From Candidatus Flexifilum affinis (GTDB lineage Bacteria > Chloroflexota > Anaerolineae > Aggregatilineales > Phototrophicaceae), in contig JADJPJ010000006.1 of the NCBI GenBank assembly GCA_016713325.1, positions 434,001 to 498,000 of the forward strand: a stretch of 64,000 nt of DNA. The letters run 5' to 3'. Position numbers and translations under genes: made by a program. Below are positions 44,823 through 52,709 of this stretch, one piece after another. Position 1 is the stretch's first letter. Each line of letters starts with the position of its first letter. The notes beneath the pieces were generated by a model. The model did not search any database. It was not told where the DNA came from and saw only the letters and a program-made list of their open reading frames with translations.

Positions 44823-45899
44823 ATGACTGCAACACTTTTGGAGCGCGCTCGCAAGGAAGGCACACCGCTCGTCGACGGCGAACAGGCCACTTTTGTCTGG
44901 GAAGGGAGCGATCCGCCGCTGCTGGTCGGCGATTTCACCAACTGGACCGAAAAGCCAATCCAGCTTCAGGAAGAGGAGTCCGGTGTCTGGACAACCTCGG
45001 TAATACTCCCCCGAGAGGCCTATGTCGAGTATGCCTTCCTGTACCGCTTCCGCGAGGATGATGAGGACACCGACATCGACGAGCGCATCGTCGATCCGTT
45101 CAATCTGCGCATGCAGTACAACGGCATGAACGCCATGAACAACACCTTCACCATGCCCGACTATGCGCCCAGCCCACTCACCCGACGCGGAGCCGGGGTC
45201 AAACGCGGCAAGATCAGCCAGCATCAGATCGCCAACGACATGCTCGGCGGCCGGCACCGACTGCTCAGCCTGTATCATCCGCCGGTCGAGGAGCCCGTGC
45301 CGCTTGTCGTCGTGTGGGACGGCCCGGATTATCTGAACCGCGCCAATCTCAACATCATCGTCGACAACCTGATCGCCCAGGGTCGCATTCGACCAATCGC
45401 GCTGGCTATGATCCAGAACGCTCATGAAGGCCGCTTCACCGAATACGTGCAGAACGAGGCGACCGTCGGCTTCGCCATGTACGAACTGCTGCCCTACGCG
45501 CGCAAACATCTCCAACTGGTGGACGAGAAAGAGCATCCCGGCTGTCACGGCGTGCTGGGGGCGTCGATGGGCGGGCTGATGGCCCTCTACACTGGCCTGC
45601 GTGCCCCGCACGTCTTCGGACATGTGGTCAGCCAATCGGGTGCGTTCCACATCGCGCCGAATGACGACCCCATGCTGATTGACGAACTGGTCCGCCTGCT
45701 GCCACGGCCACCGCTCAGGATTTGGCAGGATGTCGGGCAGATCGAATGGCTGCTGGACGGCAACCGCCGGATGCACGCCCAGCTCACCGAACGCGGGTAC
45801 GATGTGACTTACCTCGAATACAGCGGCGGTCACAACTTCCCGATGTGGGCGCAGGTCGTCGGACAGGCGCTGAAAGCGGTCTACCCGCCGGAAGCGTAG
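44823..45899 (+). CDS. Esterase of the Fes/IroE type with an N-terminal E-set (CBM48-like) domain
   Basis: ATG 44823 (GGAGGG upstream) gives 358 residues. The first about 90 (PPLLVGDFTNWTEKPIQLQE, SVILPREAYVEYAFLYRF) form an immunoglobulin-like E-set/CBM48 domain. The rest is an alpha/beta hydrolase with a nucleophile elbow HGVLGASMGGLMALYTGL and a late catalytic His in EYSGGHNFPMWAQVV. The combination is that of enterochelin esterase and Fes-like hydrolases. The native substrate could be a siderophore, glycan ester or carboxylic ester. There is no signal peptide, so it is cytosolic. Confidence 0.82.
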   Translation: MTATLLERARKEGTPLVDGEQATFVWEGSDPPLLVGDFTNWTEKPIQLQEEESGVWTTSVILPREAYVEYAFLYRFREDDEDTDIDERIVDPFNLRMQYNGMNAMNNTFTMPDYAPSPLTRRGAGVKRGKISQHQIANDMLGGRHRLLSLYHPPVEEPVPLVVVWDGPDYLNRANLNIIVDNLIAQGRIRPIALAMIQNAHEGRFTEYVQNEATVGFAMYELLPYARKHLQLVDEKEHPGCHGVLGASMGGLMALYTGLRAPHVFGHVVSQSGAFHIAPNDDPMLIDELVRLLPRPPLRIWQDVGQIEWLLDGNRRMHAQLTERGYDVTYLEYSGGHNFPMWAQVVGQALKAVYPPEA

Positions 45900-45912
45900 A
45901 CGCGCAGGCCGC

Positions 45913-46824
45913 TCACTTCGTCTCTGGCGGGGATGGCACCACGACACGCAGCGACTGTGGCCGGGCGGAGATCACCGTCGGAGTCTCTCCGCCTGGCGAC
46001 GCCTCGCCATCGACGTATACCCGCTGACCCGGGTCAGCCTCCATACGAATTTCCCGCGCCTGCCAGTGGTTGAGCCCGCTGGCCAGGGGCTGGACGCCAG
46101 CGACCGAGCCGAGGCCCGCCAGGATGGTGCCCAGCGAGGCGTCGAACAGGAAGACGTCGAGGAGCCCGTCGTCAACGACAACCTCCTGAGGGAGTGTCAG
46201 TTTGACCGCGCCCAGCGCCGTGATGTTCGCCACCACGCAGGCGACAGCATCCTGTTCGATTATCTCGCCGTCCAGGTTCAGTCGATAGTGACAGAGCTGC
46301 GGCTGCGTCGCGGATCGCAGACCGGCGATTAGATACGCCAGCCAGCCGTATTTGTCCTTCTGCTCGCGATCGGTGGCTTCGGTGAGCTGGCCGTACAACC
46401 CTGTGCCAGCAGCGGTCAGAAAGCTGTTTCCGGCGATCACGCAGGTGTCAATGGCGCGAATCGTCGGCACACCGGTCAGGGCCAGCCGCAGTGCCGAGGA
46501 GAGATCGCGCGGTATGCCCAGATAAGTGGCCAGCGCATTGCTCGTCCCACCAGGCAGGATGCACATGGGCACGTCTGAGCCAATCAGGGGTCGCGCCGCC
46601 TCGGTCAAGGTCCCGTCTCCGCCGTAGACCACGACCAGATCAGTCCCCTGCTCCAGGGCTTCAGCAGCGTATTGTTCGGCGGGTCGTTTTGGCTGTGTGA
46701 CGCTGATGTTCCAGTCGAGTTCAAACTCTTTGAGAACGTCGTTCAGGGGGTTCAAGATGGGTTCATTATTGCCTGAAGCCGGGTTGATGATGATGTCAAT
46801 CCGCTCAAACACTGACTTTTCCAA
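45913..46824 (-). CDS. Diacylglycerol kinase-family lipid kinase (DagK/YegS type)
   Basis: The 303-residue protein has the catalytic-domain signature RIDIIINPASGNNEP, LVVVYGGDGTLTEAARPLIG (GGDGT, ATP-binding) and CILPGGTSNALATYLGI. The C-terminal half has TVIRAIDTCV-type strands and QRVYVDGEASPGGETPTVI. TTG 46824 sits behind GAGGAGGTAGG and is preferred; a longer ORF to 47013 lacks family similarity upstream. It phosphorylates a lipid such as diacylglycerol. The upstream transcript ends in a strong terminator. Confidence 0.85.
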   Translation of the reverse strand: MEKSVFERIDIIINPASGNNEPILNPLNDVLKEFELDWNISVTQPKRPAEQYAAEALEQGTDLVVVYGGDGTLTEAARPLIGSDVPMCILPGGTSNALATYLGIPRDLSSALRLALTGVPTIRAIDTCVIAGNSFLTAAGTGLYGQLTEATDREQKDKYGWLAYLIAGLRSATQPQLCHYRLNLDGEIIEQDAVACVVANITALGAVKLTLPQEVVVDDGLLDVFLFDASLGTILAGLGSVAGVQPLASGLNHWQAREIRMEADPGQRVYVDGEASPGGETPTVISARPQSLRVVVPSPPETK

Positions 46825-46876
46825 CTTCCTACCTCCTCGACTCCTGACCGTCGATTTAGACGAGCTGAATTTGCCG

Positions 46877-46915
46877 AAAAAAAGTGAACCGCCCATTGCT
46901 AAGCGGTTCACTTTT
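46877..46915 (-). terminator. Terminator of the thiocarboxylate/methionine operon
   Basis: AAAAGTGAACCGC (46880-46892) pairs with GCGGTTCACTTTT (46903-46915): 13 bp with a 10-nt loop. On the minus strand TTTTTTT follows (plus-strand A at 46877-46883). It is about 110 nt past the last gene of the operon (stop 47028). Confidence 0.88.
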
Positions 46916-47027
46916 ACCACAATCCTGGCTATTGTGCTGTGCGACAAGGCAAACCCAACCGGGGGACGCTGCGAGAAACGAGAGGTTCTATCTCTTTTCT
47001 CATCTCTCGTCACATGCGTTCTCTCGC

Positions 47028-48302
47028 CTAGTACATCGGCATCGACGCGTCGACGTCCCGCGCCCAGGCAAGTATGCCGCCGTCGATATTGACGAGTTGG
47101 GTCGGGTTATACCCCAGTTCGCGCAGGCCGTAGATCACATCGGTGCTGCGAATACCCGACCGGCACAGAAAGAGTACTTCACGGTCGCGCGGGATCTGGC
47201 CGATCACCGTGTCCGCGATCGCTTTACGGCCGGACTGGATGTCATCCACGGCAATCATGATCTGCGGCTTGGGGATAAGCACAGCATCCTCCAATGCGGA
47301 GATCTCCAGTTCCGGTGGGTTGCGCACGTCGATGATCAATGGCGCATCGCCACGGTCATAACGTGCCTTGAGCTCCAGCGGAGTGATCTGTGGCACGGGG
47401 ATGTCCACCTCGACCACTTCTTCCACCGGGCCGGAGCCGTTGGAATGGACCGCGCCGTTGACCGCGACATGATCGTGCGCGGGCACGCCGCAGAACTGCT
47501 CGTAGTCGATCAGCTCGACCTGTTCCGCGGGGATGCCGCAGACCGGGCAGTTCGGATTCTTGCGCACCTTGATGGTCGTGAAGCTCATTTCCAGCGCATC
47601 GTACAGCAGCATGCGGCCGATCATCGGATCTCCGATGCCGGTCAGCAGTTTGACGGCTTCCGTGGCCTGCATCGTGCCGATGGTGCCGGGCAGAACGCCC
47701 AGTACGCCCGCTTCGGCGCAGTTTGGCACCAGGCCAGGAGGCGGCGGCTCCGGGAACATGCAGCGATAGCAGGGGCCTTCTTTGGCGTAGAAGACACTCA
47801 ACTGCCCTTCAAAGCGCAGGATGCTGCCGTAGACGTTGGGCTTGCCCAGCTTGACACAGGCATCGTTGACCAGGTAGCGCGTCGGGAAGTTGTCGGTACC
47901 GTCAATGACCAGATCGTATGGCGTGATGATCTCAACAGCATTGTCCGAGGTGAGCGGCACGTCGAAGCGCTCAATCACCAGGAAGGGATTGATATCCTTC
48001 AGGCGACGTTCCGCGCTCTCGGTCTTGGGGATGCCCACAGTGCTCTGTCCGTGGATGATCTGGCGCTGAAGGTTGCTCTCGTCCACGACATCGTAGTCGA
48101 CCAGGCCGATTCGCCCCACCCCGGCGGCCGCGAGATACAACGCCAGCGGGCTGCCCAGGCCGCCCGTGCCGACGATCAGCACACTGGAAGCCTTCAGGCG
48201 CCGCTGCGCATCCATGCCAAACTCCGGCATGATCAGGTGACGCCCGTAACGGCGAATTTCATCGTTCGATAGTGCTCCGAAATCAGAGATGACCGGTTTC
48301 AT
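47028..48302 (-). CDS. MoeB/ThiF adenylyltransferase with C-terminal rhodanese domain (MoeZ/HcyF-like)
   Basis: The 424-residue protein has an E1-like domain: VLIVGTGGLGSPLALYLAAA (nucleotide site), VDESNLQRQIIHGQSTVG, VIDGTDNFPTRYLVND, zinc pairs CYRC and CPVCG, and PNCAEAGVLGVLPG with the conserved E1 Cys. Then come about 110 residues of rhodanese (PLIIDVRNPPELEISALEDA, VLFLCRSGIRSTDVIYGL, active Cys). It would adenylate the C-terminal glycine of the MoaD/ThiS-like carrier encoded three genes upstream and pass it sulfur from the rhodanese Cys. ATG 48302 is 18 nt after the thioredoxin gene. It closely parallels mycobacterial MoeZ. Confidence 0.92.
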   Translation of the reverse strand: MKPVISDFGALSNDEIRRYGRHLIMPEFGMDAQRRLKASSVLIVGTGGLGSPLALYLAAAGVGRIGLVDYDVVDESNLQRQIIHGQSTVGIPKTESAERRLKDINPFLVIERFDVPLTSDNAVEIITPYDLVIDGTDNFPTRYLVNDACVKLGKPNVYGSILRFEGQLSVFYAKEGPCYRCMFPEPPPPGLVPNCAEAGVLGVLPGTIGTMQATEAVKLLTGIGDPMIGRMLLYDALEMSFTTIKVRKNPNCPVCGIPAEQVELIDYEQFCGVPAHDHVAVNGAVHSNGSGPVEEVVEVDIPVPQITPLELKARYDRGDAPLIIDVRNPPELEISALEDAVLIPKPQIMIAVDDIQSGRKAIADTVIGQIPRDREVLFLCRSGIRSTDVIYGLRELGYNPTQLVNIDGGILAWARDVDASMPMY

Positions 48303-48320
48303 GCTCGTCCTTTGCTCAGT

Positions 48321-48725
48321 CTAACTGGCACGCGCGGAGATGCCGGCAAGCTGCCGCATCAGTTTGTCGAAATCTGCGACTCCGTGATTCACGGCATGGG
48401 TCTTGCCGTGCGGGTCGATGACGAAGGTCGTTGGCGCGCAGAAAACGCCCCAGCGGTCGGCCGCATCCGGCTGTTCGGTCGCATCCACCCGAATCACGGA
48501 CACCTGTGTCTCCTGCAGCACGCGATTCAGCGCGGGAAGCTGCACGGTCTTGCAGGGGATGCACATCGGCGTCGTGAAATACAGGATCACCGGCACACCC
48601 GTGGGCGCGTCGGCCAGTAGTGGATCGCTTTGAAGGGGCCGGGCGAGCTGCCTACGCACGTACAGGCGATAAACGACGAAACCGACAACGAGCAAAACGA
48701 AGGCAATCAGGAGACGTTCGATCAT
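48321..48725 (-). CDS. Membrane-anchored thioredoxin-like protein
   Basis: From ATG 48725 it is 134 residues: an N-terminal membrane helix (IERLLIAFVLLVVGFVVYRL) and a thioredoxin domain with the CxxC in LYFTTPMCIPCKTVQLPALN, RVDATEQPDAADRWGV and cis-Pro strand FCAPTTFVIDPHGKT. The active pair is C-I-P-C. Anchoring and orientation are inferred from the basic residues after the helix, which favour a cytosolic or out-facing domain depending on topology. It starts at 2 nt from the DUF4395 gene stop, so it is co-transcribed. It may reduce persulfide or disulfide formed by the sulfurtransferase step. Confidence 0.85.
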   Translation of the reverse strand: MIERLLIAFVLLVVGFVVYRLYVRRQLARPLQSDPLLADAPTGVPVILYFTTPMCIPCKTVQLPALNRVLQETQVSVIRVDATEQPDAADRWGVFCAPTTFVIDPHGKTHAVNHGVADFDKLMRQLAGISARAS

Positions 48726-48727
48726 GG

Positions 48728-49189
48728 TCAGTTCGCGCTCAACCTGGCCTGCGTGAAGCCAGGCACGCCCAGCCGGTTGAACTGGTAGTACATCCAGCAT
48801 CCGACGCAGAAGTTCAGCCAGAAGTTGAGGTTAGCCAGTGCGATGACGATCCAGACCGGGATCCAGCCCGCACCGCTGCCGCTCAGGAGCAGCAGAAACG
48901 CGACGCCGTTGAAAATTGCCCCGACCAGCATGGAGAAGCGATGCGGTTCCGGGTTGTCGGCGATCACGTTCGGCTTCACAAGACCGTAGGGCTTGAAGAC
49001 CAACTGGTAGGCAAGCCGATAGGGCGCATACGGCAGGTCCAGCGCGCCGGCAAGCTGCGCGACGGCGACGATGGCCACCAGCAGCGGGCTGTCCAGCACG
49101 AAAGCCGCAAGCAGCAACAGGATGGTGAGCGCCTGCCCGACCCGCAGTCCAGACTGATCGACTTTGCGAGATGCGATCGATTCCGACAT
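48728..49189 (-). CDS. DUF4395 membrane protein
   Basis: From ATG 49189 (AAGGTG upstream) the protein is 153 residues: four hydrophobic segments (GQALTILLLLAAFVLDSPLL, VAIVAVAQLAGALDLPYAPY, LVGAIFNGVAFLLLLSGS, WIPVWIVIALANLNFWLNFC) and the conserved C-terminal FCVGCWMYYQFNRLG with two cysteines in C-x2-C. DUF4395 proteins often stand beside rhodanese, thioredoxin or sulfur-carrier genes; their function is not established. Here it is between the sulfur carrier and the thioredoxin. The C-terminal Cys pair could exchange with thioredoxin. An alternative start is 49195. Confidence 0.8.
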   Translation of the reverse strand: MSESIASRKVDQSGLRVGQALTILLLLAAFVLDSPLLVAIVAVAQLAGALDLPYAPYRLAYQLVFKPYGLVKPNVIADNPEPHRFSMLVGAIFNGVAFLLLLSGSGAGWIPVWIVIALANLNFWLNFCVGCWMYYQFNRLGVPGFTQARLSAN

Positions 49190-49203
49190 GGTCATCGCAC
49201 CTT

Positions 49204-49479
49204 CTAGCCCGTACCGCCAGCAATGCTGGGAATGATGCGCAGGCTGTCCGAATCCTCAAGCGTCGTTTCCAGGCCGTCGAGGAAGCGCACATCTTCGTCG
49301 TGCAGATAGACATTGACGAAACTGCGCAACGTTGCACCGTCATACAGGTGCTGTCGCAGTTCGGGATACCGGTTCGTCAGGTCGGAGAGGACTTCGCCTA
49401 CTGTGCCACCGCTGACGTTCACCTGCGACTCATTGCCGGTGAAGGGACGCAGCGGCGTCGGGATACGAATGCTGGGCAT
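49204..49479 (-). CDS. MoaD/ThiS-family sulfur-carrier protein with a GG-TG C-terminus (HcyS/CysO-like)
   Basis: The 91-residue beta-grasp protein starts MPSIRIPTPLRPFTGNESQV and continues VSGGTVGEVLSDLTNRYPEL and GLETTLEDSDSLRIIPSIAG, ending GGTG. Active sulfur carriers end in Gly-Gly; here two extra residues (Thr-Gly) follow the GG, so a protease must trim them before adenylation. A JAMM metalloprotease gene is in the same operon. ATG 49479 with AGGAGA upstream is preferred to a TTG at 49503. Its neighbours (MetX, MetY, MoeB-rhodanese) point to sulfur delivery for homocysteine. Confidence 0.88.
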   Translation of the reverse strand: MPSIRIPTPLRPFTGNESQVNVSGGTVGEVLSDLTNRYPELRQHLYDGATLRSFVNVYLHDEDVRFLDGLETTLEDSDSLRIIPSIAGGTG

Positions 49480-49499
49480 AGGATTACTGTCTCCTGAGT

Positions 49500-50681
49500 T
49501 CAATCAATCGATACGGTGCTGCTGCGTTTTGTCCACTGCTCGTTGAGGTAGCCGCCGACCACGTTGGTCATCAGGTCCACCTCGACAAGAAAGGAATCGT
49601 GTCCGAAATCGGCGTGTATCAGGTGATACCGGACTTCACGCCCTATAGCTTCCAATGCGGTGACCAGATCCAGCGCCTGCTCCGGCGTGTAGAGCCAGTC
49701 ACTCGAGAAACTCACGACCAGGAACCGCGATTTGGTGTCGCGCAGGGCATCGGCCAGGGAAGGCGTCCCCTCGCCGATGTCGAAGTAATCGCACGCTTTG
49801 GTGACGTAGAGATAGCTGTTGGCATCAAAGCGCTGGACGAACTTGTCTCCCTGGTACTGCAAATAGCTTTCAACCGCATACTCCGGTTCGACGAACTGGT
49901 ATGGCAGGGTCTCGTGGTTTTGCAGCCGCCGCCCGAACTTCTGCTCCAGCGAATGCTCGCTCATGTACGTGATGTGGCCGATCATCCGCGCCACCGCCAG
50001 GCCACCGACCGGCGGTTCTTTGCCATAGTAGTCGCCGCCGTTCCAGCGCGGGTCGGAGTAAATGGCCTGCCGTCCGATCTCGTTGAAAGCAATGTTCTGC
50101 GCCGATGAACGCGGCGTGCTGGCCAGAAACAGACAGTGCTCCACAAAATCCGGGTAGTCGACCGCCCATTGCAGCGCCTGCATACCGCCGAGGCTGCCGC
50201 CCGCCACCGCGAACAGCGACTCGACACCCAGATAGCCCATCAGGTGGCGCTGCGCCCGCACCATGTCCTGCACCGTGACCGCCGGGAAGCGCAGTCCGAA
50301 GGGTTTCCCATCGGCCGCCAGCGTCGACGGCCCGGTGCTGCCCTGGCATCCGCCGATCACGTTGGAGCAGATCACGAAGAAGCGGTTGGTATCGAACATC
50401 TTCCCCGGTCCCACCGCTTCATCCCACCATCCCGGCCTCTCCGCCGGCTCCTCTGTGTAGTAGCCCGCCACGTGCGAGTCGCCGGAGAGAGCATGACAGA
50501 TCAAAATGACGTTGGAGCGATCGTCGTTGAGCGTCCCGTAGGTCTCGTAGGCCAGGGTGAACCGATCCAGCGTCCTGCCGCTGCGCAGATGCAGCGGCCT
50601 GTTGAAGTGGGCATATTCCCGCTTCACCACACCCACAGAACCGACGAGATTGCGTTGCGATTTCGCTCCGTTGACCGACAT
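49500..50681 (-). CDS. metX: Homoserine O-acyltransferase (MetX)
   Basis: The 393-residue alpha/beta hydrolase-fold protein begins LHLRSGRTLDRFTLAYETYG and has VILICHALSGDSHVAGYY, NVIGGCQGSTGPSTL, the nucleophile elbow AVAGGSLGGMQALQWA (Ser), LVVSFSSDWLYTPEQALDLV (Asp region) and IHADFGHDSFLVEVD (His). It acylates homoserine from acetyl-CoA (or succinyl-CoA; acyl specificity is not certain from sequence alone). The product feeds MetY encoded immediately upstream in the same operon. ATG 50681 follows GCAGGGGG. Confidence 0.92.
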   Translation of the reverse strand: MSVNGAKSQRNLVGSVGVVKREYAHFNRPLHLRSGRTLDRFTLAYETYGTLNDDRSNVILICHALSGDSHVAGYYTEEPAERPGWWDEAVGPGKMFDTNRFFVICSNVIGGCQGSTGPSTLAADGKPFGLRFPAVTVQDMVRAQRHLMGYLGVESLFAVAGGSLGGMQALQWAVDYPDFVEHCLFLASTPRSSAQNIAFNEIGRQAIYSDPRWNGGDYYGKEPPVGGLAVARMIGHITYMSEHSLEQKFGRRLQNHETLPYQFVEPEYAVESYLQYQGDKFVQRFDANSYLYVTKACDYFDIGEGTPSLADALRDTKSRFLVVSFSSDWLYTPEQALDLVTALEAIGREVRYHLIHADFGHDSFLVEVDLMTNVVGGYLNEQWTKRSSTVSID

Positions 50682-50823
50682 CCCCCTGCCGACCTTTCGA
50701 GATGGTTATACGCTGGAAGTTGCAGGCGACGGCCCGCACCCCAACATCTTAGCGCAAGGTGGCGGATCTGCACGGGCGAAATCTGCATTCCGTCCCCTCT
50801 CCGCCACCCGCGCTCAACTGCGC

Positions 50824-52140
50824 TTAGGACACGGACTGAACAGAAACACCCTGCGACACCGTCAGCGCCTGGTCCAGATCCTGGAGGATATCGTTGATGT
50901 CCTCGATGCCGACGGCCAGACGGATATAATCGTCGGTCACGCCGGTGGACGCCTGTTCTTCCGCGCTGAGCTGGCTGTGGGTCGTAGACGCCGGATGGAT
51001 GGCCAGCGAGCGCGCATCGCCGACATTGGCCAGATGCGAGAACAGCTTCAGGTTGTCGATGAAAGCGCGGCCGGCCGCTTTGCCGCCCTTGATGCCGAAG
51101 CCGATGACCGCACCCGCGCCCTTGGGCATGTACTTCTGCGCACGCTCGTAGCTGGGATGGCTGGGCAGTCCAGGATAGTTGACCCAGCTCACCGACGGGT
51201 TCTCGCTCAGCCATTGGGCGACGGCCAGCGAATTGCTGACATGCTTCTGGATGCGCAGCGACAGCGTCTCCAGACCGATGATGTTCAGAAAGCTGTTGAA
51301 CGGCGACTGGCTGCCACCGAAGTCGCGCAGGCCGACGATGCGCGCGCGACCGATAAAGGCCGCCGCACCGAGCACATCGGCAATCACCGCGCCATGGTAA
51401 GCCTCTTCCGGCTGGACGATACCGCGGTGGCGGCCGCTCGCCTTCCAGTCGAAGGTGCCGCCGTCGATGATCACGCCGCCGATACTCAGGCCGTGCCCAC
51501 CGATCCACTTGGTGGTCGAGTGCAGGCTGATGTTGATGCCCCACTTGAACGGCTGGAACAGGTAGGGGGTGCCGAAGGTGTTGTCGACCACCACCGGAAC
51601 CTTGCGCTGCTTGGCGACGGCTACGATCGCCTCAAAATCGGGGATCTCCAGCTTCGGGTTGCCAATCGTCTCCAGGTAGATGAGACGGGTCTTGTCGTTA
51701 ATCAACGACTCGATCCGGTTCGGGTCGGCATTCTGGACGAAATGGGTCTTGATGCCCAGGTGGCGGAGGCTCTGAGAGAAGAGCGTATAAGTGCCGCCGT
51801 ACAGCGCCGACGTGGAGATGATCTCGTCGCCGGCGTCGGCCAGTGTCAGGACAGTCAGCGTCTCGGCAAACTGACCGGATGACGTGGCCAGGGCGCCAAT
51901 GCCACCCTCAAGGGCCGCAATGCGCTTCTCGAACACGTCGTTGGTCGGGTTCATGATGCGGGTGTAGATGTTGCCGGGCTCTGCCAGAGCAAACAGAGCA
52001 GCAGCATGGTCGGTATCGCGGAACTGATAGGAGGTGGTCTGATAGATCGGCACGGCGCGGGCGTTGGTCGTCGGATCGGGCTGGTATCCCGCGTGCAATG
52101 CCAGCGTATCGAAACCCTGCTGATGTCCGTTGCTGCTCAT
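50824..52140 (-). CDS. metY: O-acetylhomoserine sulfhydrylase/aminocarboxypropyltransferase (MetY)
   Basis: A 438-residue PLP enzyme of the Cys/Met metabolism family: QTTSYQFRDTDHAAALFALA, RIMNPTNDVFEKRIAALEGG, TSALYGGTYTLFSQSLRHLG, VVVDNTFGTPYLFQPFKWGI and the PLP lysine in SLHSTTKWIGGHG. MetY-type enzymes form homocysteine from O-acetylhomoserine and a sulfide or protein thiocarboxylate. The carrier gene downstream suggests the latter. ATG 52140 follows AAGGAGAGC. It is separated by 142 nt from metX, which could hold an internal promoter, but no clear one was recognised. Confidence 0.92.
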   Translation of the reverse strand: MSSNGHQQGFDTLALHAGYQPDPTTNARAVPIYQTTSYQFRDTDHAAALFALAEPGNIYTRIMNPTNDVFEKRIAALEGGIGALATSSGQFAETLTVLTLADAGDEIISTSALYGGTYTLFSQSLRHLGIKTHFVQNADPNRIESLINDKTRLIYLETIGNPKLEIPDFEAIVAVAKQRKVPVVVDNTFGTPYLFQPFKWGINISLHSTTKWIGGHGLSIGGVIIDGGTFDWKASGRHRGIVQPEEAYHGAVIADVLGAAAFIGRARIVGLRDFGGSQSPFNSFLNIIGLETLSLRIQKHVSNSLAVAQWLSENPSVSWVNYPGLPSHPSYERAQKYMPKGAGAVIGFGIKGGKAAGRAFIDNLKLFSHLANVGDARSLAIHPASTTHSQLSAEEQASTGVTDDYIRLAVGIEDINDILQDLDQALTVSQGVSVQSVS

Positions 52141-52202
52141 TCACTGCTCTCCTTGAAAAGAGGTTCTGGACCTGGCCAAAACAGAGTAAGAAATGCGGTG
52201 CT

Positions 52203-52628
52203 CTACTCGACTAACAATGTATCGGCGCTGAACGCCTGCCGATCGTCTTGCAGGTGCCACGCCAGCATTTCGCGGGCGCCATTGGCCATGACTGAGGTGA
52301 TCAGGTACGAGAAATTGGGTAGCGCGTGATCCCGGTCGTACAAGGAAGGAATCGCCGGAGAGTCCGGGTGGCTGTGATAGTAGCCTACGAGCGTCAGACC
52401 ACGCTCATCCGCCTCATCCTCCAGTCGCATCCAATCGACCGGCGTCATGGCATAGCGGTGGTAGCGTTCCGAAGGCTCAAAGATATTCTCGATCGGCATG
52501 ACACTCTCGATCGAGACCCACTGGTCGCGGCGCGTGCCCAGGAGAAAGCCCCCTGCCTCGTCGGGATGCGCTGCCACAAGCTGCTGGAATATTTGCTGCT
52601 GTAGCGACTTCTTCAGGAGTACGTTCAT
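52203..52628 (-). CDS. JAMM/Mov34 metalloprotease (HcyD/Mec-like)
   Basis: The 141-residue protein has the full JAMM motif: Glu24 in HPDEAGGFLLG and His85-x-His87-Pro-x6-Ser95-x2-Asp98 in GYYHSHPDSPAIPSLYDRD. These ligands hold zinc in JAB-domain isopeptidases. In bacterial thiocarboxylate pathways such proteases trim extra residues from the sulfur carrier's C-terminus and release the product (Mec+ frees cysteine from CysO; HcyD trims HcyS and frees homocysteine). ATG 52628 follows GGTGGAG and is the first enzyme gene after the leader ORF and terminator. Confidence 0.92.
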   Translation of the reverse strand: MNVLLKKSLQQQIFQQLVAAHPDEAGGFLLGTRRDQWVSIESVMPIENIFEPSERYHRYAMTPVDWMRLEDEADERGLTLVGYYHSHPDSPAIPSLYDRDHALPNFSYLITSVMANGAREMLAWHLQDDRQAFSADTLLVE

Positions 52629-52648
52629 GCACACTCCACCCGATTCAC

Positions 52649-52686
52649 AAAATAAAAAGAGCCAGTCCCGCACCGGAACTGGCTCT
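52649..52686 (-). terminator. Intrinsic terminator-like hairpin in front of the thiocarboxylate/methionine operon
   Basis: Read on the minus strand, AGAGCCAGT pairs with ACTGGCTCT (arms 52678-52686 and 52658-52666; 9 bp plus an inner TCC/GGA) and is followed by TTTTTATTTTG. It lies 24 nt downstream of the Cys/Met-rich leader ORF and 21 nt before the JAMM ATG, so transcripts from the leader promoter must pass it to reach the operon. A 6-bp hairpin at 52689-52705 stands just before its 5' arm. Confidence 0.85.
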
Positions 52687-52709
52687 CGACCTGCAACTGC
52701 TAGGTAGGT

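Noticed and set aside
46884..48272. 462-codon plus-strand frame
   Set aside because: Antisense to the MoeB-rhodanese gene; no domain signature.
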